64,000 nt of DNA from Streptomyces sp. 1222.5 (lineage in GTDB: Bacteria; Actinomycetota; Actinomycetes; Streptomycetales; Streptomycetaceae), in contig NZ_FNSZ01000001.1 of NCBI RefSeq assembly GCF_900105245.1, forward strand, positions 4,340,001-4,404,000, given 5' to 3'. The notes beneath the pieces are model-generated. The model did no database searches. It saw nothing but the letters and a program-made list of their open reading frames with translations, and was not told where the DNA came from. Shown here piece after piece: positions 40,489-48,766 of the stretch. The translations under genes and the position numbers were made by a program. The number at the start of each line of letters is the position of its first letter. Position 1 is the first letter of the stretch.

Positions 40489-42507
40489 TCAGGGACAACT
40501 GACACGGGTGTCACCGGAGTCGGTGGTGCAGGAGTCGAAACCCGTACCGCCGTCCGCCGTGTCGTTGCGGGCCACCCCGTCCGTGGTGATCAGACGGTCG
40601 TTGCCGGACGAGCCGGTCAGGGTGTCGTTGCCCGGACCGCCGTACAGCGTGTCGTCGCCGAGGCCGCCGTCGGCGTAGTCGTCGCCGAAGTCGCCGTGGA
40701 CGGTGTCCCGGCCGCCGCCCGCGCGGACGACGTCGTTACCGCCCAGGGCACAGATCACGTCGTTGCCACCCGTGCCGGTGAGGGTGTCGGACCCGCTGGT
40801 GCCGACGATCGTGCAGCCACGGGCGTTGCCCACGCCCGTGGTCGCCGCGGCCGTGTTGTCCGCCGGTGCCGGGTCGGTCTGCGTGGCGGTCACCGTGGCG
40901 GCGTTCCTGAGCGTGCCGGTCGTCCGCGGCTCGGCGACCACCGTCACCGTGGCACTCGCGCCCGGGGCGAGCGAACCCAGCGAGCAGGTGGCACCGGTGG
41001 CCGAGGTGAGGGTGCAACCGCCCTGGCCGGTGGTGGCCGACACCACGGTCGCCTGCACTCCCGACAGCGCGTCGCCGAGTGTGACGCCGGAAGCGGACCC
41101 CGGGGACGCGGCGGAGTTGGTCACGCGCACGGTGTACGTGGCCCGGTCCCCCAGATCGACCGAGGACGGGCCCGTCGTGGTGACGGAGAGGTTCGCGCCG
41201 GCCGGAGGCGGCGGGGTGCCGGCCCCGCCCAGGAAGCGGGCCAGGGCGAAGTCGGTGTTCTGGCCGCCCTGTCCGGCGGCCACGATCCTGCCGTCGGACT
41301 GGAGCGCCACCCCGTGCGCCACGTCGCTCCCGCCGAAGCCCGTGGTCGCCCGGCCTCCGGACCCGAAGCCGCCGTCCAGGCTGCCGTCGGGGTTGTACCG
41401 CAGCACGGCGAACCCTCCGCCGGACCGGCCGCCCGCGGTGACGATCCTCCCGTCGCCCGGCTGCACGACCACGTCCTCGGCGAAGGCGCCGGTCGTGAGG
41501 ACCCTGCCGTCCCCGTCGAATCCCGTGTCCAGGGTGCCGTTCGTGTTGTACCGGGCCATCGCCAGCCTGTCGTCGCTGTGGCCCGCCGCGACGATCCTGC
41601 CGTCGGGCTGGACCGCCAGACCCTCCACGGACTCGTAGGCACCGAAGTCGGTGCGTTCGATGCCGTCGCCGCCGAAACCGGTGTCGAGACTGCCGTCGGC
41701 GTTGTACCGGATCACGACGAAGTCGAAGCGGGTCGTCCCCACCTCGCCCCCGACGACGATCTTTCCGTCCGGTTGCAGTGCCAGGGCCCGTAGGTCGCCG
41801 CCCTCCTCCAGGGAGGGTGACAGAGCGGTGGTCGCCATGCCGTCGCCGTCGAAGCTCCTGTCCAGGCTGCCGTCCGGGTTGTACCGCGCCACGGCGGCAC
41901 GGCCACCGACATAGCCCGCGGCGACGATCCTGCCGTCGGGCCGCACCGCGACGTCCATGGCCTCCTCGGGGCGGCCGAAATCGGTGAACACGAAGCCGTC
42001 GCCGTCGAAGCTCCTGTCCGGACTGCCGTCCGGGTTGTAGCGGGCCACCACGAACCAGCAGCAGTCCTCGTAGTCCCGCCAGGCGCTCCCGACCACGACG
42101 ATCTTGCCGTCGGGTTGCACGGCCACGCCGCGCGCCTGGTCGTCCAGCCCTTCGGGACCCAGCGGGGTGGTCACCGTCCCGTCGCCGCCGAAACCGGTGT
42201 CCGGCGTGCCGTCGGGAAGGTGCCGCGTCAGCGCGAAGTCGCCGTCGTGCGAACCGACGGAGACGATCCTGCCGTCGGACTGCAACGCCACGTCGTTGGC
42301 CTGGTCGAGGCCGCCGAGATCGGTGAGGACCCTGCCGTCACCGCTGAACGAGGGGTCCAGGTCCCCCGGCGCCGCGACCGCGGTACCGGGCAGGGTGAGC
42401 AGGAGTGCCAGCACGCTGCCGGCCACGGTCGCGGACCGCGCGGTGAGAGACCGGCGGCGCTTCTCGCGGAACCGGCGCCACGCCGATCGCACATGAGGGG
42501 TGAGCAT
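40489..42507 (-). CDS. secreted delta-60 repeat / DUF11 / RTX-like calcium-binding protein
   Basis: The 672-residue product starts at ATG 42507 with a basic signal peptide (SLTARSATVAGSVLALLLTLPGTAVA, cleavage near residue 45). Residues about 46-440 contain roughly eight delta-60 repeats (xQPDGKIVVVGS plus ARYNPDGSxDxSFDGDG), a beta-rich fold of unknown ligand. A DUF11 Ig-like domain (about 450-560: ADLSVTTTGPSSVDLGDRATYTV type) follows, then a run of RTX-like nonapeptides (GNDVICALGGNDVVRAGGGRDT, GDDTLYGGPGNDTL) predicted to bind calcium. RTX repeats are best known from Gram-negative type I secreted proteins, but a Sec signal is used here. The start has no clear Shine-Dalgarno. Confidence 0.85.
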   Translation of the reverse strand: MLTPHVRSAWRRFREKRRRSLTARSATVAGSVLALLLTLPGTAVAAPGDLDPSFSGDGRVLTDLGGLDQANDVALQSDGRIVSVGSHDGDFALTRHLPDGTPDTGFGGDGTVTTPLGPEGLDDQARGVAVQPDGKIVVVGSAWRDYEDCCWFVVARYNPDGSPDRSFDGDGFVFTDFGRPEEAMDVAVRPDGRIVAAGYVGGRAAVARYNPDGSLDRSFDGDGMATTALSPSLEEGGDLRALALQPDGKIVVGGEVGTTRFDFVVIRYNADGSLDTGFGGDGIERTDFGAYESVEGLAVQPDGRIVAAGHSDDRLAMARYNTNGTLDTGFDGDGRVLTTGAFAEDVVVQPGDGRIVTAGGRSGGGFAVLRYNPDGSLDGGFGSGGRATTGFGGSDVAHGVALQSDGRIVAAGQGGQNTDFALARFLGGAGTPPPPAGANLSVTTTGPSSVDLGDRATYTVRVTNSAASPGSASGVTLGDALSGVQATVVSATTGQGGCTLTSATGATCSLGSLAPGASATVTVVAEPRTTGTLRNAATVTATQTDPAPADNTAAATTGVGNARGCTIVGTSGSDTLTGTGGNDVICALGGNDVVRAGGGRDTVHGDFGDDYADGGLGDDTLYGGPGNDTLTGSSGNDRLITTDGVARNDTADGGTGFDSCTTDSGDTRVSCP

Positions 42508-42722
42508 GCGAAACAGCGTTCCGGCACTCGCACACGGGTCCGGCCGCCACGAGCCGGGTTGCGCCCATCGGACGCGGAGATCCATCCCGGCGGGTGAGCC
42601 GGCCCTCGCACGGCCGGCTCCCGGACCGGGCCGCCGGGACCTGTCGTCCGGTCGCAGGGCGCTCGGGTCGGCCGACGAGGCACCGTGAGCCAGGCCGGCC
42701 TGAAACAAGCGACAGGCCGGCC

Positions 42723-44531
42723 CTAGCCCGCGTCCATCCCCGCCAGCACCAGGGGCAGCCGGTGCGCCGCACCCTCGGCGAGGCGGATCGGGACGCCCCA
42801 GTCCTGCTGGTGGACGTGGCACGCGGGGTGTGCGGCGGCGGAGTCGTCGTCGCAGCTCGCCGCCATGGCCGAGACGTGCAGGACGCCCTCCGCGACGGCC
42901 GGGTTCAGCTCCAGCTCGCGGGAGAGGTCCGTGTCCGCCCCCTCGCCCTTGAGCAGCAGCTCGGGCGGGGTCGAGGAGACCAGCAGCCGGGTCGAGGGAC
43001 CGTGGCGGGTGTCCAGCCTCTGGCCCGCGGGCGCCTCGAAGATCACGTCGAGGCGGAGCGCGCCCGGGGCGACCTCGGTCGCGGCACGCCGCGTGCGGTG
43101 GGCGACCGCGTCGACCCCGACCGCCTCCTCGGGCAGCCGCAGCCGGGTGAGCCGGTGCCGGGCCGACTCGACCACCACGATGTCCGTGCCGACGAGGACG
43201 GCGTCGCTGGGCTCGCGCAGATCGGTGGCGAGCGTGGTGACCTCACCGGTGGCCGGGTCGTAGCGGCGCAGGGCGTGGTTGTAGGTGTCGGCGACGGCGA
43301 CCGAGCCGTCCGGCAGGGCGGTGACGCCCAGCGGATGCTGCAGCAGCGCCTCGCCCGCCGGGCCGTCCCGGTGCCCGAAGTCGAACAGGCCGGTGCCGAC
43401 CGCCGTACGCACGTGCCCGTCCCGGTCCACCCAGCGCAGCGCGGAGGTCTCGGAGTCGGCGACCCACAGCCGGTCGGCGGTGGCCGCGAGACCGGAGGGC
43501 TGCGCGAACCAGGCCTCGGCGCCCGGTCCGTCGACCAGGCCCTCGTTGGTGGTGCCGGCCGCCACGGCGACCGTCCCGGCCTCCGGGTCGTACGTCCACA
43601 GCTGGTGCACGCCCGCCATGGCGATCCACACCTTGCCGCCGAACACGGCCACGTCCCACGGCGACGACAGGTCCGTCCCGCGGGCCGGGCCGGAGGTCGC
43701 CGCACCCCGCCACCACTGCCGGCCGGTGCCGGCCAGGGTGGTCACGGCACCCGTGGCGAGGTCGAGCCGGCGCAGGGCGTGGTTGACGGTGTCGGCGACG
43801 ACGACCGCGCCGTCGTCGAGGAGCGCGAGGCCCTGCGGCTCGTTGAAGGAGGCCTCGCCCGGACCGCCGTCGGCGAAGCCGCGCGCACCGGAGCCGATGC
43901 GCCGCACGACGGTCTCGGCGTCCTCCGCCAGCTCCACCAACTGGTGCCGTGTGCTGTCGCTGACGAGGAGGTGCCCGGACGGCAGGAGTAGCGCCTTGCC
44001 CGGGAAGCGCAGGGCCGTCGGCCCCGGCTCCGGCGGCACGTACGGGCCGTCACCGCGGCGCAGGGTGCCCTTCGCCTCGTACTCGGCCTCCAGCTCCTCG
44101 ACCAGCCGCTCGATGGCGTGCACGTGCCCCTCGCCCGCGTGCTGGGCGACGACGTACCCCTCGGGATCGATCACGACGAGCGTCGGCCAGGCCCGGACCG
44201 CGTACTGCTTCCACGTGGCGAGCTCGGGATCGTCCAGCACCGGGTGCTCCACGCCGTAGCGCTCGACGGCGTCCACGACCGCCTGGTGCTCGGCCTCGTG
44301 CACGAACTTCGGCGAGTGCACCCCGACGACCACCACCGTGTCCCGGTGCCTCTCCTCCAACTCCCTGAGCTCGTCGAGGACGTGCAGGCAGTTGATGCAG
44401 CAGAAGGTCCAGAAGTCCAGGATCAATACGCGCCCCCGGAAGTCGGCGAGCCTCAAATCCTTCCCACCGGTGTTGATCCAGCCGCCCTTACCGGTCGGCT
44501 CGGGGGCACGGACACGTACGCGCTTCGCCAT
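42723..44531 (-). CDS. NHL-repeat thioredoxin-like protein (NHLRC2 type)
   Basis: The 602-residue protein has a TlpA/thioredoxin-like domain (about 15-150) with an unusual WTFCCINCLH redox motif, in which C-x-x-C is embedded in a CCINC triplet as in NHLRC2-like proteins, followed by an NHL six-bladed propeller (about 170-500; repeats such as FNEPQGLALLDDGAVVVADTVNHALRRLDLATG) and a C-terminal beta domain rich in His and Cys (ASCDDDSAAAHPACHVH). No signal peptide is present, so it acts in the cytoplasm. The substrate is unknown. ATG 44531 has GTGAAG upstream. Confidence 0.92.
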   Translation of the reverse strand: MAKRVRVRAPEPTGKGGWINTGGKDLRLADFRGRVLILDFWTFCCINCLHVLDELRELEERHRDTVVVVGVHSPKFVHEAEHQAVVDAVERYGVEHPVLDDPELATWKQYAVRAWPTLVVIDPEGYVVAQHAGEGHVHAIERLVEELEAEYEAKGTLRRGDGPYVPPEPGPTALRFPGKALLLPSGHLLVSDSTRHQLVELAEDAETVVRRIGSGARGFADGGPGEASFNEPQGLALLDDGAVVVADTVNHALRRLDLATGAVTTLAGTGRQWWRGAATSGPARGTDLSSPWDVAVFGGKVWIAMAGVHQLWTYDPEAGTVAVAAGTTNEGLVDGPGAEAWFAQPSGLAATADRLWVADSETSALRWVDRDGHVRTAVGTGLFDFGHRDGPAGEALLQHPLGVTALPDGSVAVADTYNHALRRYDPATGEVTTLATDLREPSDAVLVGTDIVVVESARHRLTRLRLPEEAVGVDAVAHRTRRAATEVAPGALRLDVIFEAPAGQRLDTRHGPSTRLLVSSTPPELLLKGEGADTDLSRELELNPAVAEGVLHVSAMAASCDDDSAAAHPACHVHQQDWGVPIRLAEGAAHRLPLVLAGMDAG

Positions 44532-44653
44532 GCTTCACCCAACCACGGCACCGACCTGCGCTATTTCCGCCCGGCGGGTGGCCGCTCCCGGATATCTCCC
44601 CCCACTTCTTCCGGGCCCGTGACGATCACGCGCCGTCGGGGAACGGTTACCGC

Positions 44654-45151
44654 ATGAGATTTCTCGTACGCGACCGCATCCTCGGCATCGGCGACGACTG
44701 GTGGATCGAGGACGAGCACGGCCGGAAGGTGTTCCTCGTCGACGGCAAGGCGATGCGGCTGCGGGACACCTTCGAGCTGAAGGACACCCAGGGGCGGGTC
44801 CTGATCGACATCCACCAGAAGATGTTCGCCCTGCGCGACACCATGGTGATCGAACGGGACGGCGAAGGGCTGGCCAGGATCAAGCGCAAGCGGCTGTCGC
44901 TGCTGCGCAACCACTACCGGGTCTCCCTGGTGGACGGCACCGAGCTGGACGTCAGCGGCAAGATCCTGGACCGCGAGTTCGCCGTCGAGTACGAGGGCGA
45001 ACTCCTCGCGGTGATCTCCCGGCGCTGGCTCTCCCTCCGGGACACCTACGGCGTGGACGTGGTACGGGAGGACGCCGACCCGGCTCTGCTCATCGCCGTG
45101 GCGGTGTGCGTGATCCACCTGGCGGAGAAGGAGGGCGAGGAACAGGACTGA
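44654..45151 (+). CDS. LURP-one-related / scramblase-like beta-barrel protein
   Basis: The 165-residue protein matches the LURP-one/Tubby-like family: MRFLVRDRILGIGDDWWIEDEHG, GKAMRLRDTFELKDTQG, IHQKMFALRDTMVIERDG, then ISRRWLSLRDTYGVDV. This fold in other organisms binds phosphoinositides or membranes; bacterial roles are unknown. It has no signal peptide or membrane span apart from a short hydrophobic strand near the end. ATG 44654 has only a GGGGA 12-16 nt upstream. It is followed by the 834-bp gene-free repeat tract. Confidence 0.87.
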   Translation: MRFLVRDRILGIGDDWWIEDEHGRKVFLVDGKAMRLRDTFELKDTQGRVLIDIHQKMFALRDTMVIERDGEGLARIKRKRLSLLRNHYRVSLVDGTELDVSGKILDREFAVEYEGELLAVISRRWLSLRDTYGVDVVREDADPALLIAVAVCVIHLAEKEGEEQD

Positions 45152-45985
45152 ACACGACCGGGCGGGGCTGGGGACTACCCGTGGGCCCGGCCCGGGAGCC
45201 GCCCACCGGCCACGGAACGCGAGAGCGGCGCTTCTGGGCGGGCAGGGGCTGCCGTGGGCTCTGCGTCGGGAGTGGCGTGGGCTCTGCGTCGGGAGTGGCG
45301 TGGGGCCTGGAGCGCGGAAGGCCCTGAGCAGCGCAGGCCCGGCGAGCGGCACACACCGCTGCCCGCCGGAGGAGGCGGCCGGGAGAGGCCGACCCCCGCC
45401 GGAGAAGGCGGCCGGGAGAGGCCGACGCCCGGCGACGGAGGCGGCTTCGGACGCCGGTCCAAGCCGACGATCGCGGCGCGGTCAGCCCGGCGCCCGCTGA
45501 CGGGGCGGCTTCGGAAACCGGTCCCCGTCGCCGGAAGCCGCAACGCACGACCGGCCCCGCCGACGAAAGCGAGGGCAATGCGGGAAGCCCGGCCCCCGCT
45601 GGCCGAGGTGACTCGGAAGGCCGACGCCCCCACTGGCCGAGGTGACTCGGAAGGCCGACGCCCGACAGGGCCGCTCGGGAAGGCCGACGCCCGCCGACGG
45701 AGGCGGCTGCGAAAGGCAGACTCCCGCCACCGCAAGCCGCTCTGCACGACCGGCCCCCACCACCGACGAGGGCGACGCGGGGAGCCAGGTCCCCGCCGAC
45801 AGAAGCGGTCCGGAAAGCCGGCGTGCCCCGGCGAGGGTCACTCGGGAGAGCCGACCCCACCAGCGGAGGCGACGTCGAAAGACCGGTCCCCCGCGGCGGG
45901 GCCGGCCCCGCCGGCCTCGGCCGCTCGGGACGCCCGGTGCACGGAGTCGCGTCGGCCCGGGCCAAGGGCGGCCGCGCGGCCGTGG
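45152..45985. repeat. gene-free tract of degenerate GC-rich tandem repeats
   Basis: No frame here looks coding: all six are Arg/Pro/Ala-rich shadows without start signals. The tract contains a 23-bp unit GTGGGCTCTGCGTCGGGAGTGGC repeated perfectly twice (about 45254-45300), a ~33-bp unit with GGCGGCCGGGAGAGGCCGAC twice (about 45365-45425), and a 34-bp unit with GGCCGAGGTGACTCGGAAGG twice (about 45600-45668). Looser relatives carrying GGAAGGCCGACGCC or GGAGGCGGC continue to about 45900. Many units can form small GC hairpins (for example GGCC-GGGAGA-GGCC). Confidence 0.65.
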
Positions 45986-46786
45986 CTAGCCTCGGTGGTG
46001 GGGCGGTGCCAGGCCGAGGACCCGGTCCTTCAGGGCCGGAAACTGCTCACGGGTGGCCGCCACCTTCGCCGGGTCGAACTCCACCGTGAGGACCTCCTCG
46101 CCCGGTCCCGCCTCCGCGAGCACCTCGCCCCAGGGATCCACCACGATCGAGTGACCCGCCTGCGGAACTCCCGCATGCGTCCCGGCCGTTCCACAGGCGA
46201 GCACGAACGCCTGGTTCTCCACCGCCCGCGCCTGAGCCAGCAGCGTCCAGTGCGCGCGCCGCCGCTCGGGCCAGCCCGCCGGGATCACCAGCACCTCGGC
46301 GCCGGCGTCGGCCAGTCCGCGGAAGAGTTCGGGGAAACGGAGGTCGTAGCAGGTGGCCACGCCGAGCGTGGTCCCGGGCAGCCGGACCGTCACCAGGTCC
46401 CGCCCCGCACCCATCAGCACGGCCTCGCCCTTGTCGAAGCCGAAGCGGTGGATCTTGCGGTAGGCCGCGGCCAGTTCACCGGCGGGAGAGAAGACGAGGG
46501 ACGTGTTGTAGAGGGGGCCCTCGGGATCCCGCTCGGGAATGGACCCGGCGTGCAGCCACACGCCCGCGTCGCTCGCCGCCTTGGCCATGACGTCGTACGT
46601 CGGTCCCTCGAGCGGCTCGGCCTCCCGGCCGAACTCCTCGTAGGCGAAGGCGCCGGTGGTCCACAGTTCGGGCAGAACCACGAGGTCGGCACCGGCCTGC
46701 TCGCGCACGAGCGCGGCGGCACGCTGCCGCCGGGCCTCGGCCGATTCGTCCTCGTCCACGGCGATCTGGATCAGCGAGGCGCGCAC
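45986..46786 (-). CDS. carbon-nitrogen hydrolase (nitrilase superfamily)
   Basis: The 266-residue amidase-type enzyme has the Glu-Lys-Cys triad: Glu in LVVLPELWTTG, Lys in AYRKIHRFGFD and Cys in GVATCYDLRFPELFR. It belongs with the Nit1/Nit2/YafV-like omega-amidase group that repairs deaminated metabolites such as alpha-ketoglutaramate, though the exact substrate is an inference. GTG 46786 has AGGACGG 5 nt upstream; the longer frame adds non-family residues. It lies divergent from the mycothiol-dependent enzyme gene across 219 bp. Confidence 0.92.
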   Translation of the reverse strand: MRASLIQIAVDEDESAEARRQRAAALVREQAGADLVVLPELWTTGAFAYEEFGREAEPLEGPTYDVMAKAASDAGVWLHAGSIPERDPEGPLYNTSLVFSPAGELAAAYRKIHRFGFDKGEAVLMGAGRDLVTVRLPGTTLGVATCYDLRFPELFRGLADAGAEVLVIPAGWPERRRAHWTLLAQARAVENQAFVLACGTAGTHAGVPQAGHSIVVDPWGEVLAEAGPGEEVLTVEFDPAKVAATREQFPALKDRVLGLAPPHHRG

Positions 46787-47005
46787 ACTACCACCGTCCT
46801 GGCATTGGAGTCGTCCAACAGGCCTACGATCGTCACACGAAAGCACTGCCGGGGTGCCTCACAGCAGCGTAACTTGGGGTCCCCTCGGGTTCGAGCACGG
46901 CCGAGAACCCGGGGGAGTCCCAGAACACCGCCGCGAGCAGCCACCGCCCACTGGCAACGCCGCCACAACCTGCCCGTGTACCAAACGCCGAGGGGTCCCG
47001 TTTCC

Positions 47006-47830
47006 GTGAGCCTGCATCCCACCCTCCAGCCCTACGCCGACGCCTGGACCCACTCCATCGACGCGATATCCGAGATGGTGCAGTCGCTCCCGGACGGAGA
47101 GTGGAACCGGCGCACCCCCTGCCCCGGCTGGTCGGTGCGGGACATCGTGTCCCATGTGATCGGCATGGACTGCGAGATGCTCGGCGACCCCCGCCCCATC
47201 CACTCCCTGCCCCGTGACCTCTTCCACGTCACGACCGAGCACCAGCGCTACACGGAGATACAGGTCGACGTCCGCCGCCATCACACGGCGCCGGAGATGA
47301 CGGCCGAGCTGGAGTACACGGTCATCCGCCGCAACCGCCAGCTGCGCAACGAGTCCCGGGACCCCGGCACCACGGTGCGCGGCCCGCTGGGCACGGAGGT
47401 CACCCTCGAACAGGCCTACCGCATGCGGGCCTTCGACGTGTGGGTGCACGAGCAGGACCTGCGCGCCGCCCTCGGCCGGCCCGGCGGCCTCGACTCGCCG
47501 GGCGCCCACGTCGCACGGGACATGCTGCTGGAAGCGCTGCCCAAGGTGGTCGCCAGGAACGCCGAGGCACCCCGCAGTTCGGCCGTCGTGATCGACGTGC
47601 ACGGCCCGGTGGAGTTCCTGCGCACCGTCCGCGTCGACATCCAGGGCCGCGGCACCCTGGAGACCGCCCCGGCGCTCGGCCCCGCGGTCACCCTCACCCT
47701 CGACTGGGAGACGTACGTCCGCCTCGCCTGCGGCCGGATCTCCCCGGAGTCGGCCGCGGACCGGGTGAAGACGGAGGGCGACCCGGACCTGGCGGCGGCG
47801 ATCCTGCGCCACTTCGCGGTGACGCCGTAG
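47006..47830 (+). CDS. maleylpyruvate isomerase family mycothiol-dependent enzyme
   Basis: A 274-residue DinB-like protein: N-terminal helical MDMPI domain (about 8-160) with WNRRTPCPGWSVRDIVSHVIGMDCEM, containing the metal-ligand His of the VSHV helix, and MRAFDVWVHEQDLRAALGRPGG carrying the other conserved His. A C-terminal sterol-carrier-like domain (about 175-270) ends with VRLACGRISPESAADRVKTEGD, the typical actinobacterial MDMPI_C pattern. The family uses mycothiol in isomerase or S-transfer reactions; the substrate is unknown. GTG 47006 has GAGGGG upstream. The open frame continues far upstream through the repeat tract but is not coding there. Confidence 0.9.
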   Translation: MSLHPTLQPYADAWTHSIDAISEMVQSLPDGEWNRRTPCPGWSVRDIVSHVIGMDCEMLGDPRPIHSLPRDLFHVTTEHQRYTEIQVDVRRHHTAPEMTAELEYTVIRRNRQLRNESRDPGTTVRGPLGTEVTLEQAYRMRAFDVWVHEQDLRAALGRPGGLDSPGAHVARDMLLEALPKVVARNAEAPRSSAVVIDVHGPVEFLRTVRVDIQGRGTLETAPALGPAVTLTLDWETYVRLACGRISPESAADRVKTEGDPDLAAAILRHFAVTP

Positions 47831-47979
47831 GCAGGGCGGGCGCCCGCGCCGGAACGGCGGAGCGCCGTGGTGGTTCCCGCGGTCGCACGGCGCAGCTGGC
47901 CGCAGGCGGCGGGCCCCATCGGGCTGCTCCCGCCTCCCGGCCGGCCGGAAACCGGTGGTGCGCAGTTACGAAGATCGTC

Positions 47980-47985
47980 TAGCGT
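47980..47985 (+). promoter_or_regulatory. -10 of leaderless methyltransferase gene
   Basis: TAGCGT ends 6 nt before ATG 47992; no Shine-Dalgarno. Confidence 0.5.
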
Positions 47986-47991
47986 CCCGGC

Positions 47992-48744
47992 ATGACCGAC
48001 ACGCCGCCCCGTCTGGGCCGCCTCACCTTCCACAGCCCGCTGTCCGAGGCCCGCGCGGCCGGAATCGTCCAGCGGCTCGCGGCGAACCGGCCCCGGACCG
48101 TACTGGACATCGGCTGCGGCTGGGCGGAGCTGCTGCTCCGTGTGCTGGACGCCGTACCGGACGCGAAGGGCACCGGTGTCGACATCAACGGCGCCGACCT
48201 GGAGCGGGCGCGGCGGAACGCCGAGGCGCGCGGGCTCGCGGACCGGGCGGAGTTCGTCGAGGAATCCGCGCTGGGCACCCGTCGCGGGCCCGCCGACGTG
48301 GTGCTGTGCGTCGGCTCGGGCCAGGCGTTGAGCACGGCCGAGCCGGGCACGGCGGAGGCGCTGCGCGAGCTGCGCCGGCTGGTGACCGACGGCGGGCGCG
48401 TGCTGCTCGGCGAGGGGTTCTGGCAGCGCCCGCCCACCGCGACCGAGCTGTCCGGCATGTGGCCGGGAGCGCGCGCCGACGACCACCACGACCTCGCGGC
48501 CGTCCTCGACCTGGCCGTCGAGGCCGGTTTCCGGCCGGAGTGGACCGAGACGGCCGGGACCGAGGAGTGGGAGGAGTTCGAGTCGGCGTACCAGGCGGAC
48601 ACGGAGGTCTGGCTCGCCGCCCACCCGGACCATCCGCTGGCCGCCGAGACCCGGGAGCGCCTGGACCGCCACCGCGGACAGTGGATGCACTACCGCGGTG
48701 TCCTCGGCCTCGCCTACCTCACCCTCGTCCCGGTCGTGCGCTGA
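47992..48744 (+). CDS. class I SAM-dependent methyltransferase
   Basis: The 250-residue enzyme has motif I TVLDIGCGWAELLLRVL (about 37-53), the acidic loop GTGVDINGADLERAR, motif IV-like ADVVLCVGSGQAL and a GGRVLLGEGFWQRPP strand, the layout of small-molecule Methyltransf_25-type enzymes. The substrate is not inferable. It looks leaderless (TAGCGT 6 nt before ATG). It converges on the MFS transporter gene with 22 bp between stops, spanned by a hairpin. Confidence 0.88.
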   Translation: MTDTPPRLGRLTFHSPLSEARAAGIVQRLAANRPRTVLDIGCGWAELLLRVLDAVPDAKGTGVDINGADLERARRNAEARGLADRAEFVEESALGTRRGPADVVLCVGSGQALSTAEPGTAEALRELRRLVTDGGRVLLGEGFWQRPPTATELSGMWPGARADDHHDLAAVLDLAVEAGFRPEWTETAGTEEWEEFESAYQADTEVWLAAHPDHPLAAETRERLDRHRGQWMHYRGVLGLAYLTLVPVVR

Positions 48745-48762
48745 CGCCCGCGCGGGGGCGTC
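48743..48762. terminator. hairpin between convergent methyltransferase and MFS genes
   Basis: GACGCCC pairs with GGGCGTC over a 6-nt loop, starting within the methyltransferase stop codon. Confidence 0.55.
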
Positions 48763-48766
48763 CGGT

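Noticed and set aside
45090..45985. Long open frames through the repeat tract (both strands)
   Set aside because: Composition is Arg/Pro/Ala/Ser repeats reflecting the DNA repeats, frames lack start signals and no family is recognisable.
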